A DNA stretch of 64,000 nucleotides from Gemmatimonadota bacterium (GTDB taxonomy: Bacteria; Gemmatimonadota; Gemmatimonadetes; Gemmatimonadales; GWC2-71-9), in NCBI GenBank assembly GCA_003222035.1, contig QHUS01000048.1, positions 25,417 to 89,416 of the forward strand, in the 5' to 3' direction. A program made the translations under genes and the position numbers. The notes below the pieces were generated by a model, which saw only the letters and a list, made by a program, of their open reading frames with translations, was not told the DNA's origin and did no database searches. Shown here piece by piece: positions 24,228 through 33,174 of this stretch; positions within the stretch are counted from its first letter, which is position 1, and each line of letters starts with the position of its first letter.

Positions 24228-24751
24228 CCGCCACCGCGATTCCCCGGCCCGCCGCCACCGAGCACTCACCGTATTACGCGACCTACATCACCAAAGTCCC
24301 CGACGGCGACGTGCTCAAGATGCTGGAAGAGCAGCGCCGCGAGACGCAAGCGCTGCTGGCAGGCGTGTCCGACGCCAAGGCCCTGCACCGGTACGCGCCG
24401 GGCAAGTGGAGCGTCAAGGAGGTGATCGGTCACCTGTCGGACACCGAACGGGTGTTCTGTTACCGCGCGCTGACCTTCGCGCGCGGCGACGAGACCGCGT
24501 TGCCGGGCTTCGACGAAAAGGGCTGGACGCCTGCGGGGCGGTTCGATGGCCGTTCCCTCATGGATCTCGCCGGCGAATTCGACGCCGTGCGACGCGCGAC
24601 GATCGCGCTGTTCTCGGGGATGGACGCGGAAGCGCTGGCGCGTCGCGGGACGGCCAACAAGAACCCGATCACGGTCCGCGCGCTCGCGTGGATCATTGCC
24701 GGGCACGAACGTCACCACGTCGCGATACTGCGCGAGCGCTACCTGGCATGA
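24224..24751 (+). CDS. DinB/YfiT-family putative metal-dependent hydrolase
   Basis: The 175-residue four-helix-bundle protein shows the DinB histidine pattern: H70 in VIGHLSDTERVF and a late GHERHHVAILRER motif. These three histidines normally bind a divalent metal. Family members include thiol S-transferases using bacillithiol or mycothiol, and DNA-damage-induced proteins of unknown activity. Both ends overlap neighbours by ATGA, so it belongs to the operon that runs to the MaoC gene. Confidence 0.87.
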   Translation: MTATAIPRPAATEHSPYYATYITKVPDGDVLKMLEEQRRETQALLAGVSDAKALHRYAPGKWSVKEVIGHLSDTERVFCYRALTFARGDETALPGFDEKGWTPAGRFDGRSLMDLAGEFDAVRRATIALFSGMDAEALARRGTANKNPITVRALAWIIAGHERHHVAILRERYLA

Positions 24752-25800
24752 CGCCGGCGAGCTTCCTGCTCGTCGCCGCCCTGGCGGCGCAGGGAGACAC
24801 CGCCAGCTTCGTGGTCAACGACTTCCGGTTCGCGAGCGGCGAGACGCTCCCGCGGCTCCGGTTGCACTACCGGACGCTGGGACATCCCCGGCGCGACCCC
24901 GCGGGCGTGGTCCGCAACGCGGTGTTGATCCTGCACGGCACGGGCGGATCGGGCGGCCAATTCCTGTCACCGCTGTTCGCCAGCGAGCTGTACGGCTCCG
25001 GCCAGCCGCTCGACACCACGGCGTATTACGTCATCTTGCCGGACAACATCGGGCACGGCCGCTCCTCCAAGCCTAGCGACGGATTGCACGCCCGCTTCCC
25101 GCACTACGCGTATGCGGACATGGTGGCCGCTCAGTACCGGCTGGTCGTCGAGGGGCTGCGCGTGAACCACCTGCGGCTCGTGATGGGCACGTCGATGGGC
25201 TGCATGCACAGCTGGCTCTGGGCCGAGCGGTATCCCGACTTCATGGACGGGGTGGTGCCTCTCGCCTGCCTGCCGACACAGATTGCCGGGCGGAACCGGA
25301 TGTGGCGGCGCATGCTCATCGATGACATCCGGACCGATCCAGATTGGAAAGGCGGCGAGTACACCACCCAACCACGCGGGCTGCGCGCGGCGCTCCAACT
25401 CCTGTTTACCGCGGGCAGCGCCCCGCTGGTGCAGCAGCGCGTCGGTCCCACCCGCGACTCGGCGGATGCCTACATCACCAACTGGCTCGATACGCGGTTC
25501 GCCCAGACGGACGCGAACGATCTCCTATACCAGGTGGACGCCTCACGCGACTACGATCCGAGCGGCGCCCTCGACCGCGTCAGGGCCCCCGTCCTCGCCA
25601 TCAACTCTGCCGACGATTTCATCAACCCGCCGGAGCTCGGCGTCATGGAGCGGTTGATTCCGAAGGTGCAGGGCGCCCGCTATGTGCTCATTCCAACGAG
25701 CGACCGCACGCGGGGGCATGGGACCCACACCGCAGCCGCCGTGTGGAAGGAGTACTTCACGCCGTTCCTGACCGGGCTGGAGCAGCGGCCCGCCCTATGA
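24748..25800 (+). CDS. Alpha/beta hydrolase, MetX-like, probably exported
   Basis: The 350-residue protein matches the homoserine O-acetyltransferase-like branch of alpha/beta hydrolases. The nucleophile is S149 in GTSMGC. The acid lies in NSADDFINPP and the His in a GHGTHTAA motif near the end. An oxyanion HGTGGSGG precedes. A short hydrophobic start (MTPASFLLVAALAAQGD) suggests export, unlike true MetX, so an esterase or hydrolase role is more likely. It overlaps both neighbours by ATGA. Confidence 0.87.
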   Translation: MTPASFLLVAALAAQGDTASFVVNDFRFASGETLPRLRLHYRTLGHPRRDPAGVVRNAVLILHGTGGSGGQFLSPLFASELYGSGQPLDTTAYYVILPDNIGHGRSSKPSDGLHARFPHYAYADMVAAQYRLVVEGLRVNHLRLVMGTSMGCMHSWLWAERYPDFMDGVVPLACLPTQIAGRNRMWRRMLIDDIRTDPDWKGGEYTTQPRGLRAALQLLFTAGSAPLVQQRVGPTRDSADAYITNWLDTRFAQTDANDLLYQVDASRDYDPSGALDRVRAPVLAINSADDFINPPELGVMERLIPKVQGARYVLIPTSDRTRGHGTHTAAAVWKEYFTPFLTGLEQRPAL

Positions 25801-26222
25801 GCGTGACGGCGGGACAGAGGGCACGACGCAGCCTCACCCTCACGGCCGACCACGTGAAAACCTTCGCGCAGCTCACGGGCGACTACAATCCGCTCCACTT
25901 CGACCCGGAGTTCGCGGGCCGGACGAAGTTCGGCAAGCTGGTCGTGCAGGGCGGGCTGACCACCGGGCTGCTGCATGCGCTGGTCGCCATGGACCTTCCG
26001 GGGCCGGGCTCCGTGTTCCTGAGCCAGAACTGGAAGTTCGCGGCACCGGTGTTCATCGGCGACACGATTACCGCGGAAGCCGAGGTGGTGAGCGTCCATC
26101 CGACGAAGCCGGTCTATCAGTTGCGGATCGACGTGAAGCGGCAGACCGGCGAGACGGTGCTGGAGGGAGAGGCCTGGTGCTACCGGTTGGCGCCTAGCGG
26201 TACCCCGCCGCCTGGAGACTGA
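25797..26222 (+). CDS. MaoC-family (R)-specific enoyl-CoA hydratase-like protein
   Basis: The 141-residue hotdog-fold protein carries the hydratase dyad D29 and H34 in a GDYNPLHFD motif, followed by GKLVVQGGLTTGLLHAL. Members hydrate trans-2-enoyl-CoA or act as thioester dehydratases. The length suits a single hotdog (PhaJ type). It overlaps the hydrolase gene by ATGA and runs 29 bases into the convergent ABC exporter gene. Confidence 0.88.
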   Translation: MSVTAGQRARRSLTLTADHVKTFAQLTGDYNPLHFDPEFAGRTKFGKLVVQGGLTTGLLHALVAMDLPGPGSVFLSQNWKFAAPVFIGDTITAEAEVVSVHPTKPVYQLRIDVKRQTGETVLEGEAWCYRLAPSGTPPPGD

Positions 26223-28080
26223 ACAGCTCGGCGTACAACCCGCCCCGGGCGACCAGCTCTTCGTGCGTTCCGTGGTCCACGAGCTCGCCACCTTGCAGAA
26301 CCAGGATCCGGTCCGCCATCCGCACGGTCGAAAAACGATGGGAGATGAGCACGGCCATCCGTCCCTTCGTCAGCTCGGCGAACCGCAGGAACACTTCATA
26401 TTCCGCGCGCGCATCGAGGGACGCGGTCGGCTCGTCCAGGATCAGCACCTGTGCGTCGCGCATGTAGGCGCGCCCCAGCGCGATCTTCTGCCACTCGCCC
26501 CCCGACAGCTCCACCCCACCGTCGAACCTCCGCCCGAGCATCTGGTCGTAGCCTTTTTCGAGGCGCGAGGCCACCGCGTCGGCGAGACTGCGACGCGCGG
26601 CCTCCCGCACGCGCCCGTCGTCCTCCAGCGCCTCGACCTGACTGACCCCGATGTTCTCCTTCAGCATGAAATCGTAGCGCACGAAATCCTGGAAGATCAC
26701 GCCGATGTTCTTCCGCAGGCTGGTCAGGTCGTAGTCCCGCAGGTCGACGCCGTCCAGCAGGATCCGGCCTTCGTCCGGGTCGTACAGTCGCGCCAGGAGC
26801 TTGACGAGCGTCGTCTTCCCAGCCCCGTTCTCGCCCACCAGCGCGATCCGCTCCTCGGGCTCGAAGGTGAAAGTGAGATGTCGCACCGCCCAGCGGTCCG
26901 AGCCCGGGTACCGAAAGCCGACGTCGTGAAACTCGAACCCCCGGCGAATGGGCACGGGCACGGGACGCGCTCCCGGCTGGGACGTCACTCGCGGCTGGAC
27001 GTCGAAGAACGTGAACAGGTCCGACAGATACAGGCTCTGCTCGAACACTTGCGACAACGAGAGGAGAATCCGCTGGATCAGGTCGCGGCTCTGCCGGAAC
27101 GACCCCGCCAGGAACGTCAGCGCGCCGATCGTGAACCGGCCCAGTACGGTCAAATAGATCGTCACGGCGTAGGCGCCGTAGTAGCCGAGCGTGCCGAGCG
27201 TGACGAACACGGTGGACACGACGTTCCGCTTGATCGCCAGACTCTTGTTGGCGTCGTAAAACTCGTCGGAGAGCCTGGCGTACCGGCCCACCAGGAAGCT
27301 GGACAGGTCGAACAGCTTGACCTCTTTGGCCATCTCGTCGGAGGCGCCCGCGTAGCGCAGGTAGTCGAGCAACCGCCGCTCCGGCGTCCATTGGAACAGG
27401 AGCGAGTAGCCCAGCGCCGCGTAGTGTGTCTCGCCGAGAAACGACGGCACGACCGCCACCACCAGGAGGAGCAACAACCAGGGGAGCTGCACCGCCAGCA
27501 CGGCTGCGAGGGAGATGAGCGTGACGAGGTCCTGCGCCGTGGACAGCAGCAGCGCGACGAGCCCGATCCGCCCCACCGTCTGGCGGCGTGCCCGCTCCAG
27601 GTGGTCGTACGTCTCGGCATCCTCGTACTGCGCGAGGTCGAGCGTCGCGGCGTGCTGCATGAGTCGCACACTGATACGGTTCGAGAACAGATCGCCGAGC
27701 AGGCTCTCGAACAGCGACGAGAGGCGCGCCAGGCCTTCGCCCCCGACGGCGATGGCGAGCTCGAGCCCCACGAGGCCGCCGAGTGACCACCAATCCACGG
27801 TGCCCCCGCTCGCGCGCACCTGTATGCCCGCGATCACGCCGTCGATGATGAGCTTGCCGATCCACAGGACCGCGAGCGGGACGAACGAGCGGACGGCACG
27901 CAACGCCAGGATCGCGATGGTGTAGCCACGGTGGGTCTGGTATACGAGCTGGAGAAGGGGCGGCACGTACTTCAGGGCCTGCAGCCGCTCCGACCAGGTG
28001 GGCGGCTTGCCGTCGGACCCGCCGAGCGGGCTACGGGCGCGCGGCATGAGGCCGTGTGGAATGAAGCGGGGGACGGTCAC
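26194..28080 (-). CDS. ABC exporter, fused membrane and ATPase domains
   Basis: The 628-residue half-transporter has six N-terminal membrane helices and a C-terminal ATPase. Motifs are Walker A GENGAGKTTLVKLL, the signature LSGGEWQK (Gln of LSGGQ changed to Glu), Walker B VLILDEPTASLD and H-loop LISHRF. It should dimerise in the inner membrane and export a lipid, peptide or drug. The GTG at 28080 has AAGG upstream; an ATG at 28047 is an alternative. It is divergent from the DUF1800 gene, 43 bases away. Confidence 0.92.
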   Translation of the reverse strand: MTVPRFIPHGLMPRARSPLGGSDGKPPTWSERLQALKYVPPLLQLVYQTHRGYTIAILALRAVRSFVPLAVLWIGKLIIDGVIAGIQVRASGGTVDWWSLGGLVGLELAIAVGGEGLARLSSLFESLLGDLFSNRISVRLMQHAATLDLAQYEDAETYDHLERARRQTVGRIGLVALLLSTAQDLVTLISLAAVLAVQLPWLLLLLVVAVVPSFLGETHYAALGYSLLFQWTPERRLLDYLRYAGASDEMAKEVKLFDLSSFLVGRYARLSDEFYDANKSLAIKRNVVSTVFVTLGTLGYYGAYAVTIYLTVLGRFTIGALTFLAGSFRQSRDLIQRILLSLSQVFEQSLYLSDLFTFFDVQPRVTSQPGARPVPVPIRRGFEFHDVGFRYPGSDRWAVRHLTFTFEPEERIALVGENGAGKTTLVKLLARLYDPDEGRILLDGVDLRDYDLTSLRKNIGVIFQDFVRYDFMLKENIGVSQVEALEDDGRVREAARRSLADAVASRLEKGYDQMLGRRFDGGVELSGGEWQKIALGRAYMRDAQVLILDEPTASLDARAEYEVFLRFAELTKGRMAVLISHRFSTVRMADRILVLQGGELVDHGTHEELVARGGLYAELFSLQAAGYR

Positions 28081-28123
28081 GAAACCTTAACTTCCCACTG
28101 GGACGGTTCGTCAATATAACCGC

Positions 28124-29764
28124 ATGAAACCCTATGTCGTGGCGTATCTCGGCGCATTGGCGGCGGTTCCCGCCGGCCTCAGGTGCCAGCAGCCGGGCCT
28201 CACCTCGCAGGACTCCGCCTTCCAGGCCTTGAACCGCCTGGCGTACGGACCGCGACCCGGCGAGGTGACGCGCGTGGCCGCCGCTGGTGTGATGCAGTGG
28301 ATCGACCGGCAGCTCTCGCCCGACCGGATCGACGACGACGTGCTCGCCCAGCGGGAGCGCCAGTTCACCCTCCTCGACTATGACCGCGGCGACCTTGCGG
28401 CGATGTACGCCGAGGCGCAGCGGGAACGGCGCGACCGCAAGCAATCGGCAGCGCAGCAGGACACCACGCCGACCCCGACGCAGCGCAAGGGCAGGCGCCT
28501 CGCGGGTGAATTCGCGGATCTTGCCGTCGTCCGCGCGGTCCTCTCGGAGCGCCAGCTCTACGAAGTCATGGTGGACTTCTGGTTCAATCACTTCAACGTC
28601 TACCTGGCGAAGGGCGCCGACCGGTTTCTCACCCCCGATTACGTCGAGCACACGATCCGCCCCCACGCGATGGGCAAGTTCGCGGACCTTCTGATCGCGA
28701 CCGCCAAGAGTCCCGCGATGCTCTTCTACCTCGACAACTGGGAAAGCGTCGCGCCGGGCGCAACACCCCCTGCGGCCACACGGATGGGCGTCCGACCGTT
28801 CTTCGGCCGTCGGCCCCTCCTGTTTGCGCCGCCGGGTGACCCGGCCCGCATGGATTCCCTGCGTCCGCGAGCGGCCGCGCGACAGGCGAAGGGCCTCAAC
28901 GAGAACTACGCCCGCGAGTTGCTCGAGCTGCACACCCTCGGCGTGGACGGGGGATACACGCAGCAGGACGTGATTGCGGTCGCCCGCATCTTCACCGGCT
29001 GGAGCATTCGCCGTCCCCAACGGGGCGGCGACTTCGAGTTCCACGACTGGGCGCACGACAGGGGCGAAAAGCAGGTGCTGGGTGTCACCTTTCCGGAGGG
29101 CCACGGGATGGACGAGGGCATCCGACTCCTGAAGATGCTCGCGAGTCACCCAGCGACGATGCATCACGTCAGCCGGCAGCTGTGCCAACGGTTCGTCAAT
29201 GACGATCCACCGGACGGCTGCGTCGACGACGCTGTAGCCGCGTGGAAGCGCTCCGACGGCGACATCCGCGAGGTGCTGCGCGCCATCTTTCACGGCCCCG
29301 ATTTCTGGGCGCCGGAAAACGTGCGAGCCAAGGTCAAGAGCCCGCTCGAATTCGTCGCCAGCGCCGCGCGCGCCGTCGGCGCCGAGCCCGATACGTCGCC
29401 CCGCCTGGCGCAAGTCGTCGCGCGGCTCGGTGAGCCCCTGTACCTGCACGTCGCCCCCGACGGATACCCCGAGCGGGAGGACGCATGGGTGAACAGCGGC
29501 GCGCTGCTCGATCGCATGAACGCCGCCGTCGCCCTCGCGGCCGGCAAGCTCCCGGGCCTCACGGTCAATCTCGACGCCTTCCCATCCGGGCTCGACACCG
29601 AGCAATTGATCGGCGCGGTCGACGCGCAGATCTTGGGTGGGAAGATGACCGAGAACTCCAAGCGAGTGGTGAGAAACCAGCTGTCGGATATCGGCGATCC
29701 CGTGCAAGCGCGTGCCCTCGCCGTGGGTCTGGCGATCGGGGGACCGGAATTCCAAAGACAATGA
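28124..29764 (+). CDS. DUF1800 family protein
   Basis: This 546-residue exported protein matches DUF1800: LNRLAYGPRPGEVTRVAAAG near the start, VDFWFNHFNVYL, a GLNENYARELLELHTLGVDG signature, and a long LASHPATMHHVSRQL region. The biochemical role is unknown. It nearly always precedes a DUF1501 gene, as here. A short signal-like N-terminus (VVAYLGALAAVPAGLRC) is present, possibly a lipoprotein with C23. Confidence 0.9.
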   Translation: MKPYVVAYLGALAAVPAGLRCQQPGLTSQDSAFQALNRLAYGPRPGEVTRVAAAGVMQWIDRQLSPDRIDDDVLAQRERQFTLLDYDRGDLAAMYAEAQRERRDRKQSAAQQDTTPTPTQRKGRRLAGEFADLAVVRAVLSERQLYEVMVDFWFNHFNVYLAKGADRFLTPDYVEHTIRPHAMGKFADLLIATAKSPAMLFYLDNWESVAPGATPPAATRMGVRPFFGRRPLLFAPPGDPARMDSLRPRAAARQAKGLNENYARELLELHTLGVDGGYTQQDVIAVARIFTGWSIRRPQRGGDFEFHDWAHDRGEKQVLGVTFPEGHGMDEGIRLLKMLASHPATMHHVSRQLCQRFVNDDPPDGCVDDAVAAWKRSDGDIREVLRAIFHGPDFWAPENVRAKVKSPLEFVASAARAVGAEPDTSPRLAQVVARLGEPLYLHVAPDGYPEREDAWVNSGALLDRMNAAVALAAGKLPGLTVNLDAFPSGLDTEQLIGAVDAQILGGKMTENSKRVVRNQLSDIGDPVQARALAVGLAIGGPEFQRQ

Positions 29765-29950
29765 CGGTAGAGGGCGGGAGAGGCCGGTAGAGGTACCAGA
29801 GGAGGGAAGCGATGTCGATTTCGAGACGAGTATTCGTGAAGTCGGGCGGCTTGGCTCTCGTGAGCTTCGGCCTCGATCCGCTGTTCCTGGCCCGCGCTGC
29901 GTTCGCCTCCTCCCGCCCTCTCCCGCCCTCTCGCGCCCTATCCCGCCCTA
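29765..29950. repeat. 10-bp tandem repeats, inverted pair around the DUF1501 start
   Basis: At 29765-29804 stand units CGGTAGAGGG, CGGGAGAGGC, CGGTAGAGGT and ACCAGAGGAG. At 29911-29950, inside DUF1501, four units follow with perfect 10-bp period: TCCCGCCCTC twice, TCGCGCCCTA and TCCCGCCCTA. The second set is the reverse-strand counterpart of the first (both contain AGAGGGCGGGAGAGG-like sequence). The pair could fold across the DUF1501 ribosome site. Confidence 0.55.
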
Positions 29951-31074
29951 TTCTCGTCTGTCTCTTCCAGCGCGGTGCCGTGGACGGACTCAACATGATC
30001 GTTCCGCACGGCGACCCGCTCTACTACAGCGAGCGCCCCCGGATCGCGGTGCCCCGGAGCGACGTCGTGGATCTGGATGGCTACTTCGGCCTGCATCCGC
30101 GCCTGGCGGCGCTGAAGCCGCTGTGGGACGAGAAGAGCCTCACCGCGCTCCATGCGGTCGGCTCGCCAGATGCGACCCGCAGCCACTTCGATGCCCAGGA
30201 CTACATGGAGTCGGGCACGCCGGGGGTGAAGGCGACCAGCGACGGCTGGCTCAACCGCTACTGCCAGCACGACCGCGAGCACGAGAACACGCCGTTTCGC
30301 GCTGTGGCGTTCGGCCCGCAACTGCCCCGCATCCTGGCGGGAAGCGCGCCGAGCCTTGCCATCGAGGATCTCCAGGCGTTCGGCATGCGCGGCCCGCAGC
30401 CGGCCGGGCGCGACCGGCTCACTCGCGCGTTCGAAGAGCTCTACGCCGGTTCGGCGACGGGCCTGCTCTCGACGTCATCCCGTGAGGCCTTCGAGGCGGT
30501 CCAGACCCTCAAACGCCTGGATCCCGCGCAGTACCGTCCGGCGGACGGCGTCGACTACCCGCGCGGCAGGCTCGGCAAGGCGTTGCTCGAGATCGCGCAG
30601 CTGATCAAGGCCGACGTGGGCCTGCAGGTGGCGTTCGCCGACGCGACCGGCTGGGACACGCACGTGAATCAGGGAGCGAGCGAAGGGCAGCTCGCGGCGC
30701 GGCTCGACGAGCTGGGCCTGGCGCTGGCCGCGTTCGCGCGAGATCTGGGCGCCCGCATGCGGGACGTCGTGGTATGCACCATGTCGGAGTTCGGGCGTAC
30801 GGTGCGAGAGAACGGAAACTCCGGCACCGACCACGGGCACGCGACGGCGATGCTCGTGCTCGGCGGCCCCGTGAACGGGGGAAACATGCTCGGCAAGTGG
30901 CCGGGACTCGATCCCGCGCAGCGCTTCGAGGGCCGGGACGTCGCGGTGACGACCGACTTCCGCGACCTGTTCGCCGAGCTCGTGTCGCGTCACCTCGGCG
31001 CGCGCGACCTCGGCGCCATTTTCCCCGGGTTCACCGCCGATCAGGCGCGCTTCCCGGGGGTGATCAGGGCATAA
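29812..31074 (+). CDS. DUF1501 family protein, Tat-type signal
   Basis: The 420-residue protein begins with a twin-arginine-like signal (SRRVFVKSGGLALVSFGL) and matches DUF1501, a sulfatase/phosphatase-fold family: LVCLFQRGAVDGLNMIVPHG, then TRSHFDAQDYMESGTPG, TDWG-like DATGWDTHVNQG, and TMSEFGRTVRENGNSGTDHG in separate segments. Partnership with DUF1800 is conserved but unexplained. An in-frame 10-bp DNA repeat encodes the SRPLPPSRALSRP stretch after the signal, so that part is poorly conserved by nature. The end overlaps the convergent dsbA-like gene by 34 bases. Confidence 0.9.
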   Translation: MSISRRVFVKSGGLALVSFGLDPLFLARAAFASSRPLPPSRALSRPILVCLFQRGAVDGLNMIVPHGDPLYYSERPRIAVPRSDVVDLDGYFGLHPRLAALKPLWDEKSLTALHAVGSPDATRSHFDAQDYMESGTPGVKATSDGWLNRYCQHDREHENTPFRAVAFGPQLPRILAGSAPSLAIEDLQAFGMRGPQPAGRDRLTRAFEELYAGSATGLLSTSSREAFEAVQTLKRLDPAQYRPADGVDYPRGRLGKALLEIAQLIKADVGLQVAFADATGWDTHVNQGASEGQLAARLDELGLALAAFARDLGARMRDVVVCTMSEFGRTVRENGNSGTDHGHATAMLVLGGPVNGGNMLGKWPGLDPAQRFEGRDVAVTTDFRDLFAELVSRHLGARDLGAIFPGFTADQARFPGVIRA

Positions 31075-31598
31075 ATCGCGGCGACCAGAGTCTCCTCGTC
31101 CCACGCGCCGTCGTACCGGACCCCGTTGATGAAGAACGTCGGGGTGCCGTTCACGCCGCTCCGCACGCCGCTCCGGAAGTCTTCCCGCACGCGCGGCTCA
31201 TACACGCGCCCGACCAGCTCGGCCCGGAATCGCTCGACGTCGAGACCGAGGTCGCCGGCATACTCGATCAGATACTCGTCGTCCAGCGCGAACTGGCGCT
31301 CGAACAGCCGGTCGTGCATCTCCCAGAACCTGCCCTGCGCTCCCGCCGCTTCGGCCGACTCGGCCGCGCGCTGCGCATGGGGATGGCTCTCGCGCAGCGG
31401 GAAGTTGCGGAACACGAAGCGCAGCTCGTTCCCCACGCGCCCCTGAACGGCTTTCACGATCGGGTAGGCGCGCCCGCAATGAGGACATTCGTAGTCACCG
31501 TACTCGACGAGCGTGACCGGCGCGTTGCTCGGACCCCGGACGTGGTCCCGTTCGCCGACTGGGAGCGTCAGATGCCCGCCGGCCCTGCGTTCCGTCAC
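31041..31598 (-). CDS. DsbA-like thioredoxin-fold protein
   Basis: The 185-residue protein has the DsbA/DSBA_2 fold with active site C38-P-H-C41 (DYECPHCGRAYP). A cis-Pro loop GVNGTPTFFING near residue 155 completes the site. Unlike periplasmic DsbA, no signal peptide is seen with the GTG start at 31598, so it may be cytoplasmic (FrnE/2-hydroxychromene type) or the start may be longer. The start overlaps the peroxiredoxin stop by GTGA. It follows HtrA and peroxiredoxin in one operon, suggesting oxidative-stress repair. Confidence 0.87.
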   Translation of the reverse strand: MTERRAGGHLTLPVGERDHVRGPSNAPVTLVEYGDYECPHCGRAYPIVKAVQGRVGNELRFVFRNFPLRESHPHAQRAAESAEAAGAQGRFWEMHDRLFERQFALDDEYLIEYAGDLGLDVERFRAELVGRVYEPRVREDFRSGVRSGVNGTPTFFINGVRYDGAWDEETLVAAIYALITPGKRA

Positions 31599-32098
31599 GT
31601 CGCCGTGCTCTGCGGAGCGAGCGCCTCCAGCGCCTGCAGAATCCCATCCGCGCCGGGATTGACGCTCAGCGGCGACACGTAGCTCCAACGGATGATCCCG
31701 TCGCTATCCAGAACGAAGAGAGCCCGCTCCGAAACTCCCTCGCCCTCGCGATACGCGCCGTAGCGCCGCGAGACCTCCCCCTTGGGCTCGAAGTCGGAGA
31801 GCAGCGGAAAATGGAGATTGCGGCGCTGCGCGAACTCCGCGTGGCACCATACGCCATCTACGGAAACGCCGAGCAGTTGAGCGCCGTATCGCGCAAACTC
31901 CTCGAGCACCTCGTTATAGAGCGTCAGCTGATCCCCGCACACCGGGCTCCAGTCCGCCGGATAGAACGCCAGAATGACCGGCCGGCCGCGGTAGTCATGG
32001 AGCGAGATCGTCTGACCCGGCGCGCTACCGAGCGTGAAGTCGGGCGCCGGTGTCCCGACCGGGAGCGCGCCCGTCGCGACCCGATGCGTGTCGGTCAT
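31595..32098 (-). CDS. Peroxiredoxin (AhpC/TSA family)
   Basis: The 167-residue enzyme reduces peroxides through Cys54 in FYPADWSPVCGDQLTLY; the usual PxxxTxxC has S for T at residue 51. A second Cys, C85, could resolve. Length and SDFEPKGEVSRRYGAY fit the BCP/AhpE type. It overlaps the HtrA-like gene by ATGA and the dsbA-like gene by GTGA. Reduction may come from the adjacent CPHC protein. Confidence 0.9.
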   Translation of the reverse strand: MTDTHRVATGALPVGTPAPDFTLGSAPGQTISLHDYRGRPVILAFYPADWSPVCGDQLTLYNEVLEEFARYGAQLLGVSVDGVWCHAEFAQRRNLHFPLLSDFEPKGEVSRRYGAYREGEGVSERALFVLDSDGIIRWSYVSPLSVNPGADGILQALEALAPQSTAT

Positions 32099-33099
32099 TT
32101 GGGTTCCTGTTCCAAGTTAGCTCGCGTCCCGGACTCTTCCGGGACGATCGGCAACTCCAGCCGGTCGGCGCGGCGCAGCACGACGATCGTCGTGGGCGCG
32201 CCGATCCGCTCGGTGACGAGCAGGCGATGCAGGTCGTCGATGCCCGACACGCCGTGCCCGTCGAAGGCGACAATAATGTCCCCCGCGGCGAGACCCGCCC
32301 GCGCCGCCGGGCTGTCCGGCTCCACCCCCGTGACCAGCACACCGCTCTTCGCCTCTACCCCGAGCGCCCGCTGCGCGAGCCGCAGCAGAGGCACGTGTTG
32401 ACCGGCCACGCCGAGTCGCCCGCGGCGGATCCTGCCGTGGCGCATGAGCTGGCCGGTGACGACCTTGGCCGTATTGATCCCGACCGCAAAGCAGATCCCC
32501 TGGGCAGGGAGGATCACCGCGGTGTTCACCCCGATCACGCGGCCGCGACCGTCCACCAGGGGCCCGCCCGAATTGCCCGGGTTCAAGGCGGCGTCGGTTT
32601 GGATCACATCATCGATGAGACGCCCCGTGACCGCGCGGAACGAACGACCCAGGGCGCTCACGACACCGGCGGTCACGGTACTCTGGAACCCGAGGGGGTT
32701 ACCGATCGCCACGACGAGCTGGCCGACCCGCAGCCCTGCCGAGTCTCCCAGCTCCGCGGCGGCGACCGACTGCGGCTCGGCCCGCAGCACCGCGAGGTCG
32801 GTGTCGGGATCGTCGCCCACCAGCTCGGCGCGCACACGGCGCCCGTCGCCGAACGCGACGTCGACCTGCGTCGCATCGTGGACCACGTGGCTGTTCGTGA
32901 GAATGAACCCGTCGGGCGTAAACACGAATCCCGAGCCGTGACCGGGAACCTCTCGCGTCGCGCGTCCCCGCCGCTCCACCCGACGCCGCATTTCCACACT
33001 GACGACCGCCGGACCAACTCGCTCCGCCGCCCCCGTCACCGCCTCTGAGTAGGCATCGAGCGCCTGCTCGTCGGAGACGAGCGTGATATCCGCATTCAT
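32095..33099 (-). CDS. HtrA/DegQ-like serine protease with one PDZ domain
   Basis: The 334-residue protease has the trypsin-like triad H71, D101 and S177 (NPGNSGGPL). A single PDZ domain follows at about residues 235-320 (GVLVTGVEPDSPAARAGL, then GDIIVAFDG). No signal peptide or anchor precedes, which is unusual for periplasmic HtrA. It may be cytoplasmic, or the N-terminus may be misassigned. GGGAGG lies 10 bases before the ATG. It heads the operon with peroxiredoxin and DsbA-like protein, divergent from an SDR. Confidence 0.9.
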   Translation of the reverse strand: MNADITLVSDEQALDAYSEAVTGAAERVGPAVVSVEMRRRVERRGRATREVPGHGSGFVFTPDGFILTNSHVVHDATQVDVAFGDGRRVRAELVGDDPDTDLAVLRAEPQSVAAAELGDSAGLRVGQLVVAIGNPLGFQSTVTAGVVSALGRSFRAVTGRLIDDVIQTDAALNPGNSGGPLVDGRGRVIGVNTAVILPAQGICFAVGINTAKVVTGQLMRHGRIRRGRLGVAGQHVPLLRLAQRALGVEAKSGVLVTGVEPDSPAARAGLAAGDIIVAFDGHGVSGIDDLHRLLVTERIGAPTTIVVLRRADRLELPIVPEESGTRANLEQEPK

Positions 33100-33174
33100 G
33101 AAGTCGAGGCCTCCCTTCTATCTAGAGATCAACACCACCGGGTTCCCCGCCGAGGCGTGATATATTTCCGGCGT

